A DNA stretch of 64,000 bases from Aurantimonas marianensis (GTDB lineage Bacteria; Pseudomonadota; Alphaproteobacteria; Rhizobiales; Rhizobiaceae), in the NCBI RefSeq assembly GCF_024195285.1, contig NZ_JALHBS010000027.1:1-64000 (forward strand), in the 5' to 3' direction. Below are positions 34,063 through 43,021 of this stretch, piece by piece. Each line of letters starts with the position of its first letter. Position 1 is the stretch's first letter. Made by a program: the position numbers and the translations under genes. The notes under the pieces were generated by a model. It did no database searches, was not told the DNA's origin, and was given only the letters and a program-made list of their open reading frames with translations.

Positions 34063-35964
34063 TCACACCTGTGCACCTGCGGCCTGCATGGTTTCGTGCG
34101 ATGGCACCGCTTGTTCGCGCGCTATTGAGGGCGTGCTCCTCCGCGGCGCCCGCGTCGAGTCGTCCCCGGTAGCGATAGCGGCTGCGCGAATGTCCTTCAG
34201 AAACGGCCAGGACAGTGTCTGGATGGCTTCGTTCAGCCTGACGATGTCGACCGGCTTGGGTGCCTTTTTGGTCCCGTAGCGGCCCGTCATGCCCGTGTCG
34301 GCATGCCCCATCAGCGCCTTCTTGACCTCCTCGCCGTAGCCGGCTCGTCCGATCCGGTCCTGAAAGCCGTGCCGGAACGAATAAAGGCTCAGGCCGGGCT
34401 CCGTGATCGTCAGGTCCTTCCTCAGGATATTACCGAAGAAGGTGGACGCGTAGTTCGAAATGCGCGCCAGCGTCTTGCCGTCCTTGTCCATCGCCGGCCA
34501 GAGCCACGGCCGATCCTCGGCGCGCGCCCGCTCCACCAGATCGCGAAGACCAAGATCCAGCAGCTCGTGGCGGATGGGAACCCAGCGGCGGCGCGCCAGC
34601 GTCTTGGTGGTTCGGCCGCCGGCGTTGGTCACCGAAAAGCACAGGATCTCTGGATATTCGTCGTGCGGCAGGACGGTGTCCGGCCCGAGCTGCAAGATTT
34701 CCGAGGAGATCATGCCATGCATGCAGGCGATCAGCGGCAACCAGAACTGCAGCTCCCCGCACGCCTTCACGGACGAAGAGCGGTAACCGCTCTTGAAAAT
34801 GCGGTGTGAGAAGATCGCCGTAAGCTGCGGGTCGGTGAGCGCCTCACGCGTGCCTTCGTCGCCAGGGACCCGCAAAAAGACCTTGCTGCCGATCTCCCGA
34901 TCGATCCAACCGGCATTCAGTGCCGTCGACAAGAGGCTGGTAATGTAGCTGACCTTCTTGTTCACGGTCGCCGTCTTGTAGTCCGGCCGCGAATTCAATT
35001 GATCGCGGAAGGCGAGAACATGCCTGCGGGTGATCAGGCCGATGTCGCGAATACCTGTATGGGCCTCGAATGCCGCGACGGTCTTGCGCATGTCGCTGAG
35101 GTGATGGTCCCGAACGGCCTGCTTCGCCGATCGCCGGTTGCTCACCCACTTGTCGATGCAGTGCGTAAGCGTCTTGCCGGCCCATCCCGCCACGGATGCC
35201 GGCGCCGTTGGTGACAGGACCACCCCGCTCGAAGCGTCGGTAGAAGCGCCACCCTGAAAGGGTGCTGCCTCATGCGGATACGACGCTCGCCGCTGCCGCC
35301 AAGGTCCTTCGATCGCATCGGGATGCGTATTGCCGATGCCGCCCTGTCGAGACTCCCGCAGCCTGAACAGGTCGAGATAGGAAAGCTCGGCTGCATGGCA
35401 GGCAGCGATAAAGCGAAGGAAGTTCGGATCGGATCGCGTCAGGGCCACGCCAAGCCGCCGGATGTAGCTCCGCACGAAAGAGGCGCGCGTCTCGCCATAC
35501 TGCGAAACCGACATCGACCGCAGCAGCTTCTCACGGTCGATGTGCTCGCGCGCTATGACATCGTCGCGCCAGGGGATGCGGGAGAAATCGGCGCCCTTCG
35601 ACAGCACCGGGCCGGTCATGGTCAGAAGGCGGGCCTGCCAGTCCTCCTCGGCAAGGCTCGCCTCGAACCAGCCCGCGAGCGCTTCCCAATCCGGCCACGC
35701 CCATTCCTCCGTGCGGATCGAGGGCAGTTCGCCAGTATTGCTGACGAGACCTTTGCGCTCGCGCGCTTCGGCAAAGCGCCCATCCCACAGCCGGTCGAGG
35801 TCGAGGGCCGCCTCGCGAGCGCGCCGTTCCACTTCGGTTCGCAGGGACTTTTGAACCCGCGTGAAAGGGAAAACGTCCCGCAAATCCTCGGGCACGCGCC
35901 GGACATACTGCCAGACGCCATTGCGTCTGGTGAGATGATTCGAGATCGCCACTTCAACCGCCAT
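34063..35964 (-). CDS. Site-specific tyrosine recombinase (integrase) with atypical catalytic residues
   Basis: About 633 aa. N-terminal DUF6538-like region (HLTRRNGVWQYVRRVPEDLRD), a SAM-like core-binding region around residues 265-360 (AGKTLTHCIDKW to KVSYITSLL) and a C-terminal catalytic domain from about 375. Catalytic marks: the Arg I position, normally GxRxxE, reads HGMISSEI; the His of HxxR is Tyr (LYSFRHGF), with that Arg kept; GH is present in LMGHADTGMTGRYG, as is the Tyr nucleophile. So Arg I is apparently Ile. The gene starts close to the tRNA-Glu att repeat and reads away from it. The ATG at 35964 gives the usual family N-terminus; it lies among the candidate arm sites, which allows autoregulation. 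Confidence 0.88.
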   Translation of the reverse strand: MAVEVAISNHLTRRNGVWQYVRRVPEDLRDVFPFTRVQKSLRTEVERRAREAALDLDRLWDGRFAEARERKGLVSNTGELPSIRTEEWAWPDWEALAGWFEASLAEEDWQARLLTMTGPVLSKGADFSRIPWRDDVIAREHIDREKLLRSMSVSQYGETRASFVRSYIRRLGVALTRSDPNFLRFIAACHAAELSYLDLFRLRESRQGGIGNTHPDAIEGPWRQRRASYPHEAAPFQGGASTDASSGVVLSPTAPASVAGWAGKTLTHCIDKWVSNRRSAKQAVRDHHLSDMRKTVAAFEAHTGIRDIGLITRRHVLAFRDQLNSRPDYKTATVNKKVSYITSLLSTALNAGWIDREIGSKVFLRVPGDEGTREALTDPQLTAIFSHRIFKSGYRSSSVKACGELQFWLPLIACMHGMISSEILQLGPDTVLPHDEYPEILCFSVTNAGGRTTKTLARRRWVPIRHELLDLGLRDLVERARAEDRPWLWPAMDKDGKTLARISNYASTFFGNILRKDLTITEPGLSLYSFRHGFQDRIGRAGYGEEVKKALMGHADTGMTGRYGTKKAPKPVDIVRLNEAIQTLSWPFLKDIRAAAIATGDDSTRAPRRSTPSIAREQAVPSHETMQAAGAQV

Positions 35965-36058
35965 GTTGCACATGATGTTATGCAGCAGCCTGACAAGCAA
36001 GCCACATTAGCGGTGGTAAGCGATTGTTTTTACAGAAAACCAGCGCTCGAAAGAGGAG

Positions 36059-36078
36059 AGCTGGTACGCCCAACGGGA
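36059..36078 (+). repeat. Right attachment repeat (attR), within the tRNA-Glu 3' end
   Basis: Identical to 23744-23763. It covers the last 17 nt of tRNA-Glu (minus strand) plus 3 bp of flank. Integration here leaves an intact tRNA. Confidence 0.75.
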
Positions 36079-36137
36079 ATCGAACCCGTGTTTCCGCCGT
36101 GAAAGGGCGGCGTCCTAGACCGCTAGACGATGGGCGC
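36062..36137 (-). tRNA. tRNA-Glu(TTC)
   Basis: 76 nt with encoded CCA. The anticodon loop CTTTCAC gives TTC. The T arm has GGTTCGATTCC and the D arm CGTCTAGCGG. The acceptor stem pairs GCGCCCA with TGGGCGT, with one G-U pair at the end. It is the integration target of the neighbouring element. Confidence 0.97.
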
Positions 36138-36277
36138 GGCGTCGGGGTGTATACGGGGGTTCGCTGGGGATCGCAAGACGTCGGAACAGAGTTTTTCGTT
36201 CTTCCAGGGAGGTCATCTTACTCCGTCGGCAGGGTGAATGAAGCCGAGGCGTCCAGACAGGGATAACAGGTCTTGCT

Positions 36278-37315
36278 TCACTTGCTCCTGCAGCGCCAAT
36301 TCCAGTCGCGCTTGGGGCCGACGTCGACGTGGATCGCTGCCGTGTGGCAGTAGGTGCCCACGCCGCCTCGCCCCGGCAGCGAGCGGACATACGCCGCGAC
36401 AGCGAACCGATCGACATCCGGCACGACAATGTCGGCCGCCTTGCAACCCATATGCTGGGAGCGGCGAGCGCCGTTGACGCGACGGTTGTGTCTTGGGCTG
36501 CGGTAACCGGAAGTGACGACGATCTTCTTGCCGAAACGCCGCTCGATCGCCCGCAGGGTTCCAACCAACTTCGCGGGGAAGCAATTCGTCTGGACGCTCT
36601 CGCGCTGGACACGGAGACCATTGGGCGCGACGCGGGCAAAACCGGTGAGTGACGCCACCTGATAGCTACCGCTGGCCTCTTCGAGGATCTCTTCGTCATC
36701 CGCCGAGGCGCGCTGGCCGATCTCGAACAGCGAGGATGGATCAACCCCGGGCAGGGCATCGCCACCGCCCGAGCTTGGGGCGCCGTCTCGTTGCAGAACG
36801 ACACGGCGGCTTTTGCCTTTTTCGGCGTTGGCGATGGGCGTGCGTGCGGCGGAGCGGGCAAAAAGCGAAGCGAAAAGCGAGCGGTCGGCCTCGCGGCCGC
36901 CCTGGGCTGACGTCGTCCTGTCGCCTTCGCTGACGCTGCCTCCCGCGTAAGCGGCAATCGCCTTGTCGCCGGCGTCGAGAATGCTGGGGGAAGCAGGGGG
37001 AGGGGCTTCCGCCACGCCTGCGACCGGCGCTTCCTGACTGACTGTCGAAGCGTCTACCGTGGCGCTGGCCGAAACCTCATCGTCGATGGTGGCGCTCGCC
37101 GTAACCTCGCCGTCGGCGACGACAAGGTCTGAGCCGGCCTGCTGCTCCGCACCTAGGATGTCTTCGGACGGCACCGCGCCGGCAAAGCCGAACGCCGTCG
37201 TATCGTCAAGCGCCGAAACGCATGCGCCCACCAGCGGAAGGGTCGAGAGCACCGCCGCGGCTAGAATATGCCGCCGCAGCGGCCAGCGGCGCACGGTCCG
37301 GATATTCGTCGTCAA
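36278..37315 (-). CDS. DUF882/peptidase M15-like lipoprotein
   Basis: About 345 aa. The N-terminus (after Arg-rich RTVRRWPLRRH) is a lipoprotein signal with lipobox LVGAC near residue 33. A long low-complexity Ala/Ser/Asp-rich linker follows. Residues about 240-345 form a YcbK/DUF882-type M15 domain: VVTSGYRSPRHNRRVNGARRSQHMGCKAADI (His and Asp zinc ligands in SQHxxxxAADI) and CHTAAIHVDVG (third His). Such proteins are zinc-dependent peptidoglycan D,D- or L,D-endopeptidases or their relatives. The best start is TTG at 37315 with GAGAGGG upstream; an ATG far upstream would bury the lipobox. Confidence 0.8.
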   Translation of the reverse strand: MTTNIRTVRRWPLRRHILAAAVLSTLPLVGACVSALDDTTAFGFAGAVPSEDILGAEQQAGSDLVVADGEVTASATIDDEVSASATVDASTVSQEAPVAGVAEAPPPASPSILDAGDKAIAAYAGGSVSEGDRTTSAQGGREADRSLFASLFARSAARTPIANAEKGKSRRVVLQRDGAPSSGGGDALPGVDPSSLFEIGQRASADDEEILEEASGSYQVASLTGFARVAPNGLRVQRESVQTNCFPAKLVGTLRAIERRFGKKIVVTSGYRSPRHNRRVNGARRSQHMGCKAADIVVPDVDRFAVAAYVRSLPGRGGVGTYCHTAAIHVDVGPKRDWNWRCRSK

Positions 37316-37543
37316 AATTATCCACCCTCTCAACAGCGGGCCGTCATGGTCCACCTTTTCGAGCCACCGCCGACGCGGCAGACGTCGCAAGCTTCGTCGT
37401 GATATCCCCCGCCGACTGCCTGCATCAGGACGGTCGGCATCGAAGCCTGTCCAGTAAAACCTATTTTGGCGCATATGGCCAGAATACGGCAGCACGATGA
37501 TCGTCGACGGCCCGTGGGCCGCCGACATCAGGTCCGGGCAATT

Positions 37544-37984
37544 TTACCAGCTGCCGGTGTTCTGCATCGAGGCCCACGGCGCGGCCGAAGCCTTGGCTTC
37601 GCCTTTCTGCAGAAGTTCGAACGAAATATTGTCGGGGGATTTGATGAACGCCATGTATCCGTCACGCGGTGGCCGGTTGATCGTCACGCCCTTGTCCATC
37701 AGGTCTTGGCAAGTCGCGTAAATGTCGTCGACCTCGAAGGCGAGATGGCCGAAATTGCGTCCACCGTCGTATGCCTCGGGATCCCAATTATAGGTCAGTT
37801 CCAGCAGCGGGGCCTTCGATTCTCTCGCGCCAGGGAGGTCGTCGGGCGCGGCGAGGAATATCAGCGTGAACCGTCCCTTTTCGTTCTCGATGCGACGCGT
37901 TTCCACAAGCCCCAGCTTGTTGCAGTAGAAATCGAGGGACTCGTCGATATCGCTGACGCGGACCATCGTGTGCAGATAACGCAT
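37544..37984 (-). CDS. gloA: Lactoylglutathione lyase (glyoxalase I)
   Basis: 146 aa, VOC fold with two beta-alpha-beta-beta-beta modules. [20 protein letters not shown] at the start supplies the first His metal ligand, [13 protein letters not shown] near residue 75 the second His, and ISFELLQ near 125 the C-terminal Glu. It converts the methylglyoxal-glutathione hemithioacetal to S-lactoylglutathione in the cytoplasm. The ATG at 37984 has GGAG at good spacing; the ATG two codons earlier is too close to it. Stand-alone gene. Confidence 0.92.
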   Translation of the reverse strand: MRYLHTMVRVSDIDESLDFYCNKLGLVETRRIENEKGRFTLIFLAAPDDLPGARESKAPLLELTYNWDPEAYDGGRNFGHLAFEVDDIYATCQDLMDKGVTINRPPRDGYMAFIKSPDNISFELLQKGEAKASAAPWASMQNTGSW

Positions 37985-38290
37985 GCGCATGTCTCCATTG
38001 ATGAGGTGGCAAGGACGGTAGGGCACGGCTTCGGCCGGCCAACCCCCCGCCATCGACAAAGCCGTCCTTGCGGCAAAAAATCTCGGTTCCCCGAAGGGCA
38101 GCTTATGGCAGGACTCCGGCGGCCTGGCGGACGCCTGGATCAATCGGACGTGGCTGCGGGAGGGCCACGGGACCGGGAAACCTCGCAGGGACCCGCAAGA
38201 ACGCCAAGGTGGCCGAAACCTGTGTGCAAGAGGACGCATTATCGCACAAATGCCGTAGCGGGCCTTGCTCGAAACCGGAGGGTTGATGCT

Positions 38291-38917
38291 ATGTTCGACG
38301 GGGCCGATTCGGTTGGCGTAAGAGGCGGGACCCCCCGAATGTCGGAGAGAACCTCTGCAGACGTGCATGGTGAAGACGAATCTTCGGGCGGTAGCGACGT
38401 CCAGCTGACGGTCGTGTCCGGCCATATCAAGTGGTTCGACGTTGCCAAGGGATTCGGGTTCATCGTTCCCGACGATCAGGGCGCCGACGTGTTGTTGCAT
38501 GTGACCTGTCTGCGCCGCGACGGCTATACCACCGCCATCGAAGGGGCACGTCTCGTCTGCGAGGTGCAAAAAGGCGAGCGCGGCCTTCAGGCGTTCCGAA
38601 TCCTTTCCATGGATCAATCGACGGCGGTCCATCCCTCGCAATTGCCGCCGTCGCGTACCCACGTCACTGTGGTGCCGAGCAGCGATCTCGTCCGCGCCGT
38701 GGTGAAATGGTTCAATCGGACCAAGGGCTATGGATTCTTGACGCAGGGCGAGGGGACAGAGGATATTTTCATCCACATGGAAACACTGCGGCGCTACGGC
38801 ATGATGGAGCTGCGCCCGGGGCAGGAAGTGCTGGTGCGGTTTGGCGACGGCGCGAAGGGTCTCATGGCCGCCGAAATCCATCCCGGGACCGGACCCGTCC
38901 AGCCATCGTCCCACTGA
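38291..38917 (+). CDS. Cold-shock protein with two CSD domains
   Basis: 208 aa carrying two cold-shock domains: about residues 40-105 ([27 protein letters not shown]) and 137-203 ([27 protein letters not shown]). The RNP1-type KGxGF and RNP2-type (L/I)xxH motifs are present in both. Two-domain CSPs are common in Hyphomicrobiales. It binds single-stranded RNA or DNA, acting as RNA chaperone or antiterminator. An alternative ATG at 38339 is possible because the first 30 residues are polar and not part of the fold. DUF192 gene follows after 19 bp. Confidence 0.9.
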   Translation: MFDGADSVGVRGGTPRMSERTSADVHGEDESSGGSDVQLTVVSGHIKWFDVAKGFGFIVPDDQGADVLLHVTCLRRDGYTTAIEGARLVCEVQKGERGLQAFRILSMDQSTAVHPSQLPPSRTHVTVVPSSDLVRAVVKWFNRTKGYGFLTQGEGTEDIFIHMETLRRYGMMELRPGQEVLVRFGDGAKGLMAAEIHPGTGPVQPSSH

Positions 38918-38936
38918 CCGCGGGGTCCCGGCCGTC

Positions 38937-39398
38937 ATGCTTCGCAAACCGACTCTCGTCGCCGGCTTCGCGGTCTTCGCTTTCCTTGCCGCAGCCTATT
39001 TCGCCATCGCGGCGGGCGACCTGTCGTCCGCGACGCTCGTTACCCGCTCTGGCGAGCACGAGATCGATGTCGAACTCGCACTGACGCCGAAGGACCGCGA
39101 AGTCGGCTTGATGAATCGCACTTCCATGCCAGCGGGGCAGGGCATGCTGTTCTCCTTCGATACGGTCCGCCCGGTGACCATGTGGATGAAGAACACGCTC
39201 ATCCCTCTTGATATGCTGTTCCTCGACGAGGCCGGCACGGTCACCCATATCAAGACGAACGCACAGCCCCTGTCGCTCGATCTGATTCCTTCCGGCGGAC
39301 CGGTCAGGTACGTGTTGGAACTGAACGGCGGCGCGGCGGCGCGCTACGGTGCGCAAGTCGGCGACCGGCTGAAGCACGAGATCATACCGGCATCGTGA
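38937..39398 (+). CDS. DUF192 family exported protein
   Basis: 153 aa with an N-terminal membrane signal (about 5-28). The DUF192 domain follows: EIDVELALTPKDREVGLMNR near residue 40, GMLFSFDTVRPVTMWMKNTLIPLDMLFLD near 65 and VLELNGGAAARYG near 125. The function of the family is poorly known. It follows the two-domain CSP gene, a pairing I associate with related alphaproteobacteria, and probably shares its transcript. Confidence 0.88.
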   Translation: MLRKPTLVAGFAVFAFLAAAYFAIAAGDLSSATLVTRSGEHEIDVELALTPKDREVGLMNRTSMPAGQGMLFSFDTVRPVTMWMKNTLIPLDMLFLDEAGTVTHIKTNAQPLSLDLIPSGGPVRYVLELNGGAAARYGAQVGDRLKHEIIPAS

Positions 39399-39591
39399 CC
39401 GGACCGGGTGCCGTCAATGTTTCGAACGGATGTTTTCACAGGCAGGATGGCGCCGGTTCCCCACCGAACGGGAGAGTTTGACGGATGTCCGTTGCGGCGG
39501 CCGGCGCCGCCGGCGCGACCTGATCGCGCGTCGGCCTTGACTTATTCCCGGCCACCCTGCAAACCCCCGTCCACAGGCGGATCATGGCATC

Positions 39592-39668
<77 letters not shown>

Positions 39669-39720
39669 TCGCGATCCGTCGGTGCATCGACGCGTATTCC
39701 GTGCTTCCGACGAGGCCATG

Positions 39721-40026
39721 ATGGTTGCGAGAATCTACCGTCCGTCCCGAACCGCCATGCAGTCCGGCAAAGCCAAGACCCGCGACTGGGTGCTCGTCTA
39801 TGAGCCGGAGGAGCCCAAGCGAATCGAGCCGCTGATGGGCTATACGTCATCGGGCGACATGAATTCTCAGCTCCGGCTCTCCTTCCCCACGAAAGAGCTG
39901 GCGATTGAATATGCGGAGCGCCACGATATTCCGTTCCGGGCCGAGGAGCCCCACCTCGCAAAGCGGTCCAGAGTGGCTTATGCCGACAACTTCCGGTACG
40001 ACCGAAATCAGCCTTGGACTCATTGA
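39721..40026 (+). CDS. NADH dehydrogenase (complex I) accessory subunit, NDUFS4-like (ETC complex I subunit)
   Basis: 101 aa with no signal peptide. Family marks are MVARIYRPSRTAMQSGKAKTRDW at the start, PLMGYTSSGDMNSQLRLSFPTKELAIEYAE in the middle and RSRVAYADNFRYDRNQPWTH at the end, matching the alphaproteobacterial homologue of mitochondrial NDUFS4. It is a peripheral-arm accessory subunit of respiratory complex I. It lies between tRNA-Pro and tRNA-Arg. GAGG 5 nt upstream supports the ATG at 39721; the adjacent ATG at 39718 is too close. Confidence 0.92.
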   Translation: MVARIYRPSRTAMQSGKAKTRDWVLVYEPEEPKRIEPLMGYTSSGDMNSQLRLSFPTKELAIEYAERHDIPFRAEEPHLAKRSRVAYADNFRYDRNQPWTH

Positions 40027-40083
40027 CGCTTCGGCGTTTCTGATCGGGGCAGTATCGGGTTGCACGACCACTCGGTCAACGCC

Positions 40084-40159
40084 GGCCCCGTAGCTCAGTG
40101 GATAGAGCACCGGCCTTCTAAGCCGATGGTCGCAGGTTCGAATCCTGCCGGGGTCGCCA
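40084..40159 (+). tRNA. tRNA-Arg(TCT)
   Basis: 76 nt with encoded CCA. Anticodon loop CTTCTAA gives TCT. D arm AGCTCAGTGGATAGAGC and T arm GGTTCGAATCC are normal. The acceptor stem has one G-U pair. Confidence 0.96.
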
Positions 40160-40232
40160 TTTTATCCGGGTACAGCCCGAAGACATAGGTGACGGACCGT
40201 ACCTGAATCTCCGGGTCGGACACAATTCAGGA

Positions 40233-40322
40233 TGGCGGAGAGGAAGGGATTCGAACCCTCGATACGGTCTCCCGTATACTCCCTTAGCAGGGGAGCGCCT
40301 TCGACCACTCGGCCACCTCTCC
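40233..40322 (-). tRNA. tRNA-Ser(GCT)
   Basis: 90 nt with a long variable arm and encoded CCA. Acceptor GGAGAGG pairs with CCTCTCC, and the anticodon read on the minus strand is GCT. T arm GGTTCGAATCC. Confidence 0.96.
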
Positions 40323-40697
40323 GGGTCCGGTCTCTATCTTCACGAGGGCTATGTTTCAAGGGCATTTCGACACTTTCATCCTTCGACTGATCGCGCCCCG
40401 AGTTACGCGCGCTGGCGAGACCAGACGCGAGCTTACGTCGTTGTCAGCCTACTTCCCGTGGAGTCTGCTCCCGTTTCGCTCCCGACGCGCAATCGGCGCC
40501 GCCATGCGCCCTCGCCAAGCTCAGGCGTGCCGAGTTTCACGTGTCTCCTTCATACGTCTGACAGCCGTCCACGGACCAGAACGTTGCGAGGGCCCGGGGG
40601 GCGCGGATTCGGCCAGCGCACCCGCAAGGTCGCCGTGATCATGGCATCGGCCTGCCTCGGCACGAAAAAATGGAAGCCCCGCTGGGTACCGGCGCTA
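40323..40697. other. Gap after tRNA-Ser without recognisable genes
   Basis: 375 bp. Short frames on both strands have no family-like sequence or good starts. It adjoins the molybdopterin oxidoreductase remnant and may be further decayed DNA. Confidence 0.3.
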
Positions 40698-40992
40698 CTT
40701 CAAAGCCGCTGGATATGCCTCGTCGAGGTGGCCGGATTCGATGCCGTGGAGCGCTGCATCATCGGGATGGATGACGATATGCGGCCAGGGCCAGCGTCTC
40801 GCCAGATAGGGCTTTCGACCTCGCCCCAGCCTGCGGCGGGCAGAACGATATCGGCCAGTTAAGTATTGAGCGGATCGACCGGACAGATGTCGCTGTCGAC
40901 CAGAACCATGCCACTCGAATCCACCCGCGCCTCGAAGACCTCGACAAGATGATCCTTGTCGAGGACGTTCATCAGAACGGCGGCCGTTAACA
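40698..40992 (-). pseudogene. Remnant of a molybdopterin-dependent oxidoreductase
   Basis: On the minus strand one frame reads MNVLDKDHLVEVFEA..., VLVDSDICPVDPLNT, a TAA stop (40859-40861), then LADIVLPAAGWGEVE. The last block is a hallmark of bis-MGD enzymes (ADxVLPAAxWGE). A second frame, after a shift near 40800, reads HIVIHPDDAALHGIESGHL, like the C-terminal MGD-binding domain (hPxDAxxxGIxxGD). In intact proteins these blocks lie far apart, so the gene has an internal deletion as well as a stop and a frameshift. Which member of the family it was (formate dehydrogenase, arsenite oxidase, nitrate reductase) cannot be told. Confidence 0.5.
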
Positions 40993-41142
40993 GGTCGAGA
41001 GATAAGCGCCCCTGAGAAAATGCTTCCGGGCCCTCTGGCGCTGATGCCGATTAGCCATCGACAACCCGTTCTGCGCGAGGTGGTCACCCTTGTCTCAGGT
41101 GCGATCTGTCCCCCATGTCTCCGGGCTGTACCAATTCATGGA

Positions 41143-41232
41143 TGGCGGATGGGGTGGGATTCGAACCCACGAGACGGTCTCCCGCCTGCCGGTTTTCAAG
41201 ACCGGTGCCTTCAACCGCTCGGCCACCCATCC
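41143..41232 (-). tRNA. tRNA-Ser(TGA)
   Basis: 90 nt with a long variable arm and encoded CCA. Anticodon loop CTTGAAA gives TGA; acceptor GGATGGG pairs with CCCATCC. It differs clearly from tRNA-Ser(GCT) at 40233. Confidence 0.96.
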
Positions 41233-41785
41233 CGCTCCGCCCGCTTAATGGCGATGGCTGCGGGAGGCAAGGCGACTCGGCGCCCGGAATGCATCCCGCT
41301 CCGCTCGGGACAGCCCGCGCCAGCCCTGTGGATATCCGCCTTGCCGGTCCGCTCGGGTTTACGGGCGAGAATTGTAACAATTCGTGACCGAATTCCGGAC
41401 AAGGCGGAACCATGGCGGAAACTTGGCGAATGCAAGGCAGCCGCGGGGGGCGATTCCCGACTTCGTTCCTCCCCCCAAGGGAAAGTCGGGAGCGCCGCAC
41501 ACCGTTTCCGCCTGTCGGGGCAGTGTCTTACCCCTTCCACGATACGGTTCGCGCGGGCCGACGCAGGGCAATTCGCGTCCGGCCTGCTGTCATCGTGGCC
41601 GTTGCCCGGCACCCTGGCACCGGCAGGTCAGGTTCGCGGCATGGCGGCGATGTCAGGATCATTCGGCCGGAATGCGTTGATTCGCGCGTTCGGCGGTTGT
41701 TAAGTCTTTGTCTGCATGGGTGCGCGGCGCTGGGGAGCGCCTTTTCGCACCCTCGATGACAGATGCATGGAAGAGGGGGTGCCGC
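41233..41785. other. Long leader region upstream of rlpA
   Basis: 553 bp with no supported gene. Plus-strand open frames here lack start signals or recognisable motifs. The rlpA promoter should lie within; no clear sigma-70 hexamers were identified by eye. AAGAGGGGG precedes the rlpA start. Confidence 0.3.
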
Positions 41786-42898
41786 ATGGGCTATGCCATT
41801 GCGGAGAAGAAACGAAGTGTGGTCCTGACGGCTATGCTCGTCACGGTCGGACTTCTGGTCTCGGGCTGCCAGGGGGCGCGATCTCCGGTCCAGGAAATGG
41901 CCGACATCAGCACGACCGTGAAGTTCGATTCCAAGACCTTCGGCGTTCCAGCCAGTCCGCGGGTGACGACATCGAGAAACATCCGCAAGGGCGGTGGCCG
42001 ATCCCAGGTCGGCAAACCCTACAAGGTGCGCGGCAAATGGTACTATCCCAAGGATGATCCGGGTTATGTGAACACCGGTATCTCCTCCTGGTACGGACCG
42101 AACTTTCACGGGCGCCTGACCGCCAACGGCGAAGTCTACGACATGTATGGCCTGTCGGCCGCCCACAAGACCTTTCCGCTGCCATCCTATGCGATGGTCA
42201 CCAATCTGGAGAACGGCAACCGCGTGATGGTGCGGGTCAACGATCGCGGACCCTACGCCCACGGCCGGGAAATCGACGTCTCGTCGCAGGCCGCCGACCT
42301 CCTCGACTTCAAGACCGCCGGCACGGCCAAGGTCAAGGTCGAATATGTCGGCCGGGCGCCGCTCGAAGGCGATGACACCCAGATGCTGATGGCCAGCTTC
42401 GAGCGCGGCGGCGGATGGGGTGCCGATGCCGAGGCCGTCATGGTGGCGGCGGCCGAACAGCCGCGCTCGGCCTTGTACCGCCCCGCGGATGTAGCCTTCG
42501 GCGCCGAACACCAACAGCTGCCCGGCGTGCGCCCGCTCGACCAGATGGCCGAGGAACAGCCCGGCCCAGCGCCTTATCTCGGCCAGTCCGTGCCGATCCC
42601 GACGTCTCCGGCCTTCACGTCGTCCTATGCATCGTCGCCGGCGGCGGCGGGCGCCGCAATGGCGCTGGAGGGAATCGCCGACACGTCCGAGCGCATCGTG
42701 ATCGGTGTTGTGGATGGCCTCCTTGTGGAGCGGTTTCGTCGCCTCGGCCGTGCATACGGCCGTTTGAGCGAAGAGACGGTGCCTGAAACCGGCCTGGTTT
42801 CGATGAGCCTCGTCGTCGCACCCGGGCAGGACACCGACACCGTCCTTCGGCAGCTCTGGCAAGCCGGCGCCGACGAGGCCTTCGTCGTTCGGAACTGA
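41786..42898 (+). CDS. rlpA: Septal ring lytic transglycosylase RlpA family lipoprotein
   Basis: About 370 aa. Lipoprotein signal with lipobox LVSGC near residue 28. The double-psi beta-barrel domain spans about 95-190: SSWYGPNFHGRLTANGEVYDM with the catalytic-type Glu, SAAHKTFPLPSYAMVTN with the His, and RVNDRGPYAHGREIDVS with the Asp. It cleaves peptidoglycan glycan strands, typically denuded ones at the division septum. The C-terminal 180 residues are low-complexity plus a short end (VSMSLVVAPGQDTDTVLRQLW) that may be a diverged SPOR-like domain. A D,D-carboxypeptidase gene follows, so both act on the wall. Confidence 0.88.
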   Translation: MGYAIAEKKRSVVLTAMLVTVGLLVSGCQGARSPVQEMADISTTVKFDSKTFGVPASPRVTTSRNIRKGGGRSQVGKPYKVRGKWYYPKDDPGYVNTGISSWYGPNFHGRLTANGEVYDMYGLSAAHKTFPLPSYAMVTNLENGNRVMVRVNDRGPYAHGREIDVSSQAADLLDFKTAGTAKVKVEYVGRAPLEGDDTQMLMASFERGGGWGADAEAVMVAAAEQPRSALYRPADVAFGAEHQQLPGVRPLDQMAEEQPGPAPYLGQSVPIPTSPAFTSSYASSPAAAGAAMALEGIADTSERIVIGVVDGLLVERFRRLGRAYGRLSEETVPETGLVSMSLVVAPGQDTDTVLRQLWQAGADEAFVVRN

Positions 42899-43021
42899 TC
42901 GCGGCCGGCATCCACTGGCCATCCGGCGCGAATTCTTGCGATCGAAACACCCGATAGCCTAGTTTGGGGTCGAGCGCGGCGTCGGGCGCGTTCGCGACGG
43001 CCTCCGGGGAAGATGGTGTCC

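Larger units (their letters stand above)
23744..36078. mobile_element. tRNA-Glu-integrated element carrying a curli-type amyloid cluster
   Basis: A 20-bp perfect direct repeat bounds the segment (23744-23763 and 36059-36078). The right copy is the 3' end of tRNA-Glu plus 3 bp of flank; the left copy is a detached duplicate. Inside, next to the tRNA, is a tyrosine recombinase gene oriented away from the tRNA, the standard arrangement of an integrative island. The cargo is csgF, csgG, four curlin-repeat genes, csgH and an Inh/SH3 gene, plus a later IS630 insertion. No phage structural or conjugation genes are present, so it is a small integrative or mobilised island rather than a prophage or a self-transmissible ICE. 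Confidence 0.75.

Noticed and set aside
23744-36078. A prophage inserted at tRNA-Glu
   Set aside because: Apart from the integrase no phage replication, packaging or structural gene is present; the cargo is csg genes.
34063-36137. tRNA-Glu destroyed by integration
   Set aside because: The tRNA is complete, with paired stems and encoded CCA; integration restored its 3' end.
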